This document shows positions 56,801-64,000 of a stretch of 64,000 nt of DNA, piece by piece. The position numbers were made by a program, and so were the translations under genes. The notes beneath the pieces were generated by a model. That model ran no database searches. It had not been told where the DNA came from and saw only the letters and a program-made list of their open reading frames with translations. This stretch comes from Acanthopleura granulata (Eukaryota > Mollusca > Polyplacophora > Chitonida > Chitonidae): assembly GCA_016165875.1 (NCBI GenBank), contig JABBOT010000002.1, positions 14,788,605 through 14,852,604 of the forward strand, written 5' to 3'. Numbering within the stretch: the first letter of the stretch is position 1; each line of letters opens with the position of its first letter.

Positions 56801-59800
56801 CTTGCAGGCAGACTTGCATTCTCAGAGAAAAAATAATATTCCATGCTTTGTGGTTTGTTTGGTAATGTGTTGATTTTCTAAATGATTTTGCAAGCATTTT
56901 GTAAAATTAACACATTTTCCATTATGTGATTCATCTGTATTAAAGCTTTATTTTTTAGACACATGTAAGTAAAAGCTGCATTTGCCTCACCATTTGGAGA
57001 AAGCTCACTGTTGAAAGCTCATGGTTACAGTATGGATGTAAACACATTTGTATCAGACATGCTCTAGATCCATAGATTGGTAAAACTCTGGCATAGACTG
57101 GGAGAATGGTGGTAAAGCCAAACAGTGCATATCATTAAGTAAGCCAACTGTGCCAAAAGCACACATGCATGTTACAGATAATCATGTTTGGTAACACGCA
57201 TGGTGTTACATTTCATATCATTTGATATCTTTCAAACTTACTTGTGGTAAGTATTCCTTAGACTTTCTTGCTTGTCTTTTCTTCTGTAGAGAGAGCACTT
57301 GAAGATTGCCCAGCAGTATTTCCAGTTGGTAGGAGGATCAGCAAGTGAATGTGGTAGGTGATTGTGGGGCTGAGGAAAGACTGTAATACACAAGTTGTTT
57401 GTATGTAGACAGTTATACTGGAATTGTTCATGCTTTAAATGGGTTTCTTCAAGTGTATATCTGTCATTAAATGTGACTTGTGTGTACCACTCCCCGAGTA
57501 AACAACTGTCACTGTTTTAGGTTTCATAGGCTTACACATGTTTTCCTGTCACCGGTTGTATGACTTGGGTGAAAAAATAAAACATGTCCCTTTTATGGAC
57601 TGACACTTGAGAAAGGCTAATTAATGATTAAAGTGAGGGTGTTCAATTTGTCATCCATTGTTGAGATCAGCATGTAAATGTAGTCTGATTCATGTCTGGC
57701 TCTTCAGTCTTCAAGTGATATGTTGGATGCACACTGCATGTGTTGTTATATCAGATTTTTGCCCAAATCAGAATTCTACCCTTTATTTACAGACACCATT
57801 CCTGGCAGACAGTGCATGGCCTCCTGTTTTTTCCTGCTCAAGCAGTTTGAAGATGTCCTTATCTATCTTAACTCTGTCAAGGTATAATAATATATTTGAT
57901 CTCTGATGACATGGTTGATTTCTCACCAAACACATGGTTTTTTGGAAGTGGTTTCATAACTAGACTTCTCAAGAAGAACAAAATACCAGTAAATTAATAG
58001 AAATCACTGACTTTTGTTTCTTGAAGCAAAATTTCCATTTTATAGAAGCATGTAAGTTGGTTTCTTTACAAAGATGCTTGCAATGCTTTGCCATACTACA
58101 GTTGAGGGGGCCTCAGGGCTGAGGGTGTTAACATGCCAGAGGGGTGTTATGACCACGTGCATCTCACCAGTGTGGTCGATGTGAGTTCAAGTCAAGTTAA
58201 TGCTGACTAAACGGGAAGATCCGCCAGCAACGTGTGGATGGTTGTGGATTCCCCTGGGCTCTGCCCAGTTTCCATCCACCATAACGCTGGCCGCCATTGC
58301 ATAAGTGAAATAGTCCTGATTATGACATAAAACACCAATCAAATACATGTCAGTCTTACAGTTGTAATGGATCACCTTTGGGTGTTTATTGAAATACCCG
58401 GCACCAGGAGAACTTTGGGAAGATTTGTCCTCTTGTAGTGAACTGGCAATAAATCCATCCAACATAGGAACTTACATGATGTTAAGATGTAGAATTGAGA
58501 TTTGTACCTGTGTCAGCCATATGAATCCATTTACACCTTTAAATACCCATATGTTCTGATGTTTTCAATAGCCAAGACTGATGTAATATGCAAGTTTAAC
58601 ATTCTGATTTCCAGAGTTACTTCTACAATGATGACAGTTTCAATTTCAACTATGCTCAAGCCAAAGCAGCTGTTGGAAATTTTAAAGAGGCAGAAGAGGT
58701 AAGGGCTGTTGTCTAATAGTATATGGGACATCATTATCTGATGTAGCAAATAAAGAATTTGGGTAGGTGTGGTTATATCAGAAGAATTTAAAACATCCTA
58801 GAAAAAAATAGTGTTGGAAATCTTGTCATGTTTTTTATACTGTACATTGCAAATTGTGTTATTGCCATTTGTCAATTTTCTTTTATATGCTTAACTTGCT
58901 AATATATTAAGGTTGAATTTATTCATTTGATTGTGTTATACTACATACATGTATGGAGAACATTTTATACATGTGTGATGGGGTTGATCAGTTAATGACT
59001 GTGGAACACGAAATAAAAAGCAAAGGAAATGAAATGCTCTCTGTACCAACACCATCTCCATGTACATATAACAATAATGTACATGTTTGAAAAATCTGCA
59101 GAAACATGCAAACAAACCTCAGGCTGTGCTTTTCCAGGTGTTCATGTTGATCCAGAGTGACAAGATCAAGCAGGACTACACCTACCTCAGTTGGTTGGCT
59201 AGATGTTGTAAGTATAGGAAAATAAACATCACATCTTTGCTTCAAGCATATTTCGGGTCATGGTCCCAGTTTCATGAAGTGCACAGAGCTTCTAAATTCC
59301 AGAGTTACTTCTACAGCTGCCATGACAGCATATGCTGCAGAGATAGCAAGTGCACTTAGCTATGGGCTACTTAGCACTAATTTGCTTCATGAAACTGGAC
59401 CCTGGTAGCTGCAGAGGTAGAGATTAAGTATACAAATAATAATTATGAAATAGAAGAAGGAAAAAAGTAACCTGTCTAACCTGTATCGTTGATTTTCAGA
59501 CATAATGAACAGGAAAGCTCGGCTGGCCTGGGAGCTCTATCTTAAAATGGAGACGTCGGCAGAGTCTTTCAGTCTGCTACAACTGGTCGCTAATGACTGC
59601 TACAAGGTAATTAGTACATTGTAATTTACTGACTGGCTCAAAGTCTTTGGATAGATGGTAAGTGTTAACTTCAGCTCTCTCATTGTGTAAAAAAGACAAA
59701 GATAATTATTGGTTAGCACTCTAGTGCAGAGTAATGATCCAGAAGCCTCACACCAATGCGGTCGTGGTGAGTTGAAGTCCAGCTGGCTTCCTCTCCGGCC

Positions 59801-62800
59801 ATCTGTGGGAAGGTCTGCCAGCAACCTGTCGTTGATTTCCCCCAGGCTCTGCCTGGTTTCCTCTCACCATAATGCTGGCGGCAGTATAAGTGAAACATTC
59901 TTGAGTATGGTCTAAAACACCACCCCATTAAATAAATAAAATGAACGAAGATAATGTGCTCAAAATGCATAATACTAAGGCAGTCATTGTAAATTCAGGC
60001 TCAGATCTTCCTGGTTTCCTTTTACGGTTGTACATGGGAAGGTTTGTCATTGACCTGTGGATGGACATGGGTTTCTCCCAGGCTTTGCCCAGTTTCCTCC
60101 CACCATAATGCTAGCCTCCATCATATGAGTGAAATATTCTTGAGTTTGGCTTAAAACTCCAATCAAATAAGTATTAATAAAATCAAAAGCTGAAGAAAAT
60201 ACATGGTGATAAGCGGAGTGACTCCATTAAGAATTTTTCATGAAGTTACACATTTATACCATAAAATAATATCTTACTTGCTGATGTACTTCTCCCAATA
60301 CCAGCTGTACTTTTTCAAAAACCTAGGTGAATGAAATGCAGTTCATGCAAAAAGAATGTAATTGTGCAGACAGATAAATCTGTTTTGCCGATCTGAACTT
60401 GGGAAAGCTTGAACTGGGCTGCGCTCAACAAAACTTGGCAACCACTTCAGGCTGCCTGGCCCTTTGAAGAGCCTCATTGACTTACACATAACTTAGTTCA
60501 TCTAGATGGTGCCTCTTTTGCCCATTTCTTTGTCATTTTTGGGGCGAATATAAAATTCTGTCTTCTTCATTCACTAACTTAAGTTGTCTTGTTGTCACAT
60601 TAGCTGGGAGAACTTCATACATACCAACTGGTTCACCATTGGCAGCCATTTTGAAAAGTCTTGCAATCTACTCTCCTGAAATGTAACGGAGTTTTGGCAT
60701 CGAAAACATACTGAAAACTTTGATAATTTCATTGTCGTGTGCATCTGTTGTGGTGAGTTCAGGTGTAGGACTCAGGGTGGCAATGGATGTCAGAGTTTGA
60801 AAATAATTCCCTGAAGCCTTTCACATCATTGGACTACACATAAAAGTGTCAGTGTGGCCTTTACAAGATACGTGCACATGAAACCATTTGTCTGTCATAT
60901 GACCTTTGTATTTATACATAGCTTGAATCATGCTCGAAACGTTTCTATGTTCTCCTAGATGGGCCAGTTCTACTATGCAGCCAAAGCATTTGATGTGCTG
61001 GAGAGACTTGATCCTAACCCCGAGTACTGGGAGGGTAAGAGAGGAGCCTGTGTGGGTGTATTCCAGCTTATCATAGCGGGCCATGAGCCAAGGTATGTCC
61101 TAATACTGCTTAGTGCTGGTAAAGTAAGAGAGAAGCCTGTGTGGGTGTCTTCCAGCTTATCATAATAGGCCATGAGCCAAGGTATGTCCTTATACTGCTC
61201 AGTACTGGTAGAGTAAGAGAGGAGCCTGTGTGGTTGTGTTTCAGCTTATCATAGTAGGTCATGAGCCAAGGCATGTCCTAGTACTGCTCAGTACTGGGAG
61301 GGTAAGAGAGGAGCCTGTGTGGGTGGCTTCCAGCTTATCGTAGTGGGCCATGAGCCAGGGTATGTCCTAATGCAGATCAGCACTGGGTGAGTAAGAGAGG
61401 GGGCCTATGTGTTTGTCTTCCAGCTTATCATATATTTCATAGCAGGCTATGAGCCAAGGTATGTCCTAATTCTGCTCACTACTGGAAGGGTAAGAGAGGA
61501 GCCTGTGAGTTCCAGCTTATCATAGCGGGCCATGAGCCAAGGTACGTCCTAATAGTGCTTAGTGCTGGGAGTGTAAGAGAGGGACCTGTGTGGGTGTCTC
61601 CCAGCTTATCATACATTTCATTACAGGCCATGAGCCAAGGTATGTCCTAATACTGCTCAGTTCTGTGAGGGTAAGAGAAGAGCCTGTGGGGGATGTTCCC
61701 AGGTTATAGAACATTGAGCCAAGGTATATCCTAATACTGCTCAGTACTGGGAGGGTAAGAGAGGAACCTGTGTGGGGTTGTTCCAGCTTATCATATTGAG
61801 CCATGAGGTATGTCCTAATACTGCTTAATACTGAGAGTGTAAGAGAGGAGCCTTTATAGGTGTGTTCTAGCTTATCATAGCAGGCTATGAGCCAAGGTAT
61901 GTCCTGTACATACTTGATTATTCAAGGACACCCAGTTTTGTCGTAATGCTCCTCAGTGCTGGGAAGGCAACAAAAAAACTTACATTTATGTATATGTGTT
62001 TCCAGCTCATTATAGTAGGCCATGAGCCAAGGTTTGATTTAATACTCTTGAGTGCTGGCATGGTGAGATGTTTGTTACAGCATTTCAAAAGCAGGCCATG
62101 AGAAGCTTCGAGTGTTGGAAATAGGGATCTGTATGTTCAAATTTAAAATATAGCCAACATATAGTTCTAATAGTTGTGAACATATGAAGAGTAAGAGAGC
62201 GTGTTCCAGCTGATCATGGCTGGCCATGATGTAGGGTGAGTTCCCGTAAGTACATGAAAGGTAAGAGTGATCTGAGCAAATGTGCCATAGCACAATAAAT
62301 CTAGGCCATGAACCATTGTATGTTCTAAAACTCGAGTCATTTGTTGTGAAATAAGGTGAGAGAAGTCTGTATGTGTTTGTGGAGGTTCAGCAATGTCATA
62401 GCAGGCAAACAGTCAAGCAGCTCTGAAAGCCTATGAAATGATCTCTGGATGATCTGTTCCATGTTACATGTGTGTCACTAGGACATGAGCAGCAAAGGTG
62501 TAGTATTCCTGTAGTTATGTGCGTCCCAGGTGATGATAGAGGTTTATGGAGGGACCTCTTCAGACTTATTGTGGATTGTTTGGCATGGAATGTTCTTAAT
62601 CATTGTCATAGACAAACAGGAGCCAGTGTAGGTTCTTACAAGTACCAAGTACCTGAGGACCAAGAGGGTTATAACACAGCTTAACATTATAGCCACAGGT
62701 GTTTTAGTCACCGTTAAATAGTACTGTGTCCTTCTGTTCAGCAAAGCTTTGGTTTATGTCACCTTGGTTTGATTGATTATATATACATGTAGATGTGGGC

Positions 62801-63403
62801 AGCCAGGTCAATAAATGTGCATGGAAGACTGACAAAATCTTGTTCACTGCTGGACTCTGATGTAGTCTGGCTGGGGAGAATCAAGTGTGTCACCTGGTAT
62901 CATACCACACTGAGGCCGTATTATGACAACTACTAATTATTGCTGAGATAATAACTGATGCTATAGATTCATACAGTATCACATTTTCAAGACTTGATGT
63001 GCTGTACATGTACATGGTGTAAATTGTTGCATACTTGCCTTAACCTTGTAGACTGCGTCTGGTTTATGTGGTCGAGTTTGTCAGATACATGTACTCTCAT
63101 AACAAGGCTGAGCTGGTTTACCTTGGCCTCCATCAAATAATTTTCACGCACAAGAAATAGTTTGGAGCATCTCAAATGTAGTGTTTTGAAATAATGAGAT
63201 TACATGATTTCTTTCTGGACATGTGTATATGTATTTGAGAATCATCATATCATGTGTATTGTACTACCATTAACTGTACTTCTCTTAACAGGGACAAGCT
63301 CCATGAGATTCTGCAGATTCTGCGTAATACCACCAACCCTCAGGTGGAATACATCACCCGCACCATGAAAAAATGGGCCCGTGAAAACAAAGTTCCAGTT
63401 TAG
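47835..63403 (+). CDS. TTC26: Intraflagellar transport protein 56 (TTC26)
   Basis: Sixteen coding exons: 47835-47972, 48484-48576, 49105-49219, 51740-51935, 54642-54711, 55070-55171, 55772-55846, 56239-56341, 56620-56729, 57290-57353, 57793-57881, 58615-58698, 59138-59207, 59500-59606, 60959-61092, 63292-63403 (TAG). Every junction is phase-compatible; total 1,662 nt, 553 aa, matching the usual length of about 554. Begins [12 protein letters not shown] with a Lys-rich stretch ([16 protein letters not shown]), then TPR-type helices throughout: [82 protein letters not shown], and the C-terminal [22 protein letters not shown]26/IFT56 is a subunit of the IFT-B complex that carries cargo into cilia. 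The ATG directly follows an acceptor (attgtgcag), so the first exon is non-coding. All exons look intact. Confidence 0.96.
50468..50562 (+). mobile_element. SINE 3' fragment in TTC26 intron 3
   Basis: gtttcctcccacaacactgg, ccgatgtcgtatgagtgaaa, tattcttgagtaggc, then aaaacaccaatcaagtaaat. Confidence 0.7.
52365..52930. repeat. Dispersed-repeat-like sequence in TTC26 intron 4
   Basis: Contains ggggtccacgcaggaagtcc, then ctcaagaacagctgaacgga and ttgatataaaatttaatata, phrases of a kind I associate with interspersed repeats in related animals. No open frame, no terminal repeats found. The family is not identified. Confidence 0.35.
52931..54030. other. TTC26 intron 4, no gene
   Basis: No coding sequence supported. 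The open frame at 53602-53847 shows no family features. Confidence 0.4.
54040..54520. repeat. 39-bp minisatellite in TTC26 intron 4
   Basis: About 12 copies of a 39-bp unit (acacaacctagtctgtctgt plus ggaccctcatacaagtgtg). Because 39 is 13 codons, it stays open for almost 200 codons on both strands ([13 protein letters not shown] repeats on plus, [13 protein letters not shown] repeats on minus). I read these as by-products, not proteins. Confidence 0.9.
55366..55572 (+). mobile_element. SINE, main family, TTC26 intron 6
   Basis: gtcacggtgggttcaagccc, cttcctctctggttgcacat, gggaaggtcttccagcaacc, atttcctcccatcataatgc, gacggcgtaaaacaccagtg and (aaat)n. Confidence 0.8.
58125..58345 (+). mobile_element. 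SINE, main family, TTC26 intron 11
   Basis: tgtggtcgatgtgagttcaa, ggctctgcccagtttccatc, cgctggccgccattgcataa, gtgaaatagtcctgattatg and aaaacaccaatcaaata. Confidence 0.75.
59262..59403. mobile_element. Short inverted-repeat (MITE-like) element
   Basis: Perfect 14-bp inverted ends, ccagtttcatgaag (59266-59279) and cttcatgaaactgg (59385-59398), about 120 bp apart, in TTC26 intron 13. The interior shares ccagagttacttctaca with exon 12 (58611-58627), probably by chance. No coding capacity. Confidence 0.65.
59711..59942 (+). mobile_element. SINE, main family, TTC26 intron 14
   Basis: ttggttagcactctagtgca, caccaatgcggtcgtggtga, cttcctctccggccatctgt, ctctgcctggtttcctctca, tataagtgaaacattcttga and (aaat)n. 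A second copy follows directly. Confidence 0.8.
59980..60182 (+). mobile_element. SINE, main family, second tandem copy
   Basis: More diverged copy: ggtttccttttacggttgta, catgggaaggtttgtcattg, ttgcccagtttcctcccacc, atcatatgagtgaaatattc and aaaactccaatcaaataag. Confidence 0.75.
61031..62250 (+). repeat. Tandem array derived from TTC26 exon 15
   Basis: A unit of about 85-95 bp that starts as the second half of coding exon 15 (gtaagagaggagcctgtgtg, then tccagcttatcatagcgggc, then catgagccaag|gtatgtcct) plus the first intron bases (aatactgctcagtactggga) is repeated about 10-12 times. It includes the real exon end at 61092. Many copies keep the 5' splice site and a cttccag acceptor-like word. Copies become more diverged after about 61900. 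Confidence 0.85.
62251..63291. other. Rest of the last TTC26 intron
   Basis: Mostly unique sequence with possible faint traces of the exon-15-derived repeat up to about 62420. No gene seen. Confidence 0.4.
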
Positions 63404-64000
63404 ATTTGCTCATGCTCTTTTGTTTTACCACTTTCTGTCCAGCTTTTCTTCAAATGCATAAGTTATGCGTCTCTGTTGTCATGGTATAACCTCTGTCACT
63501 GTGTGCGGTTAGATGATGCTCAGTTGGACATGAGTGTGTCAACATGAACCTGATACAGTATAAGCTTCCTTGTACACACCGAGTGAAGGTATTTGTCAGC
63601 AGCTTACATGTCCAGCAAAGCGTGCTAGTGTGTAGACTGTCTGACTATGGTGCCATTCCATCTGCCATCAACATGTCGAATAACAGGTTTATACCTCATA
63701 CAAGTATATTGTTAACATGACATATGACCCCTTTCGAACTGTGCGTAAAAATTTATCCCATATCGTGAACATTCCCAGTAGTTCAGAAGCATTACTGAAA
63801 TGGTCAGGTATAGTCAGGAAAAGTTTGGATTTATTAATGTACAAAGCTTTCCTTGAAATGCTCTTTCTGACTGTTTTCTTTTATCGGTGTTTAGAATTTC
63901 CCTCTCTCTTCCTCTCGCTCTCCCTGAATATGACATATGCTGGCAGTTCTGTTCTTCAGGATGACTGCTATCAGCACACACTTACCATGTAATACACATA
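63404..64000 (+). other. TTC26 3' UTR and window end
   Basis: Follows the TAG. No AATAAA or ATTAAA was found on the plus strand to the end of the window, so the poly-A site lies beyond it or uses a variant signal. The open frame at 63717-63992 has no family features. Confidence 0.5.

Noticed and set aside
59297..59320. Apparent second copy of TTC26 exon 12 start (ccagagttacttctaca)
   Set aside because: Only 17 bp match, inside an inverted-repeat element; coding similarity ends at once.

Overview
This is animal nuclear DNA, most likely from a lophotrochozoan such as a mollusc. Exons are short and separated by introns with GT/GC...AG ends, poly-A signals are present, and introns and spacers are full of one tRNA-derived SINE. 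Its 3' end reads roughly ataagtgaaatattc...cggcgtaaaacaccaatc(aaat)n, a tail I associate with the MetaSINE-type elements of molluscs and relatives. The species cannot be fixed from the sequence alone.

Layout. (1) 0-13 kb: three death-effector-domain (DED) coding segments on the minus strand, in a locus built by a tandem duplication (about 0.26-5.0 kb against 9.5-12.8 kb). (2) 13-17 kb: a degenerate minisatellite, a fold-back element, and a decayed, internally deleted Ty3/gypsy-type retroelement on the minus strand. (3) 17.7-38.3 kb, plus strand: one large gene for a secreted mosaic serine protease. Its order is signal peptide, Arg-rich segment, SRCR, C-type lectin, kringle, LDLa, PAN/apple, LDLa, SRCR, LDLa, SRCR, trypsin. 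Splice phases are compatible through the whole model, giving about 1,159 aa. (4) 38.4-41.1 kb: the spacer between two convergent genes, holding an inverted-repeat element, a SINE and a 46-bp minisatellite. (5) 41.3-43.7 kb, minus strand: a complete three-exon CARD plus death-domain adaptor of about 201 aa, like CRADD/RAIDD. (6) 43.8-47.8 kb: a divergent interval with a GC-rich candidate bidirectional promoter and two large fold-back repeats. (7) 47.8-63.4 kb, plus strand: the complete 16-exon coding region of TTC26/IFT56, 553 aa, with SINEs, a 39-bp minisatellite and a partial-exon tandem array in its introns.

The most notable observation is in the protease gene. Two homologous exons encode the first half of the trypsin domain (activation site and catalytic His). 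They lie in tandem with identical 1-to-2 phases. Using both, or neither, brings in a stop codon; using exactly one keeps the frame. This is the pattern of mutually exclusive exons, and the two carry different activation sites (N|LVGG against R|IVGG). A second candidate regulated exon in the same gene is a 63-nt phase-1/1 exon between two oppositely oriented SINEs. The gene set joins recognition and proteolysis (the mosaic protease) with death-fold signalling (DED and CARD-DD proteins). That they work together is only an inference from shared themes; TTC26 is a ciliary transport gene and probably unrelated.
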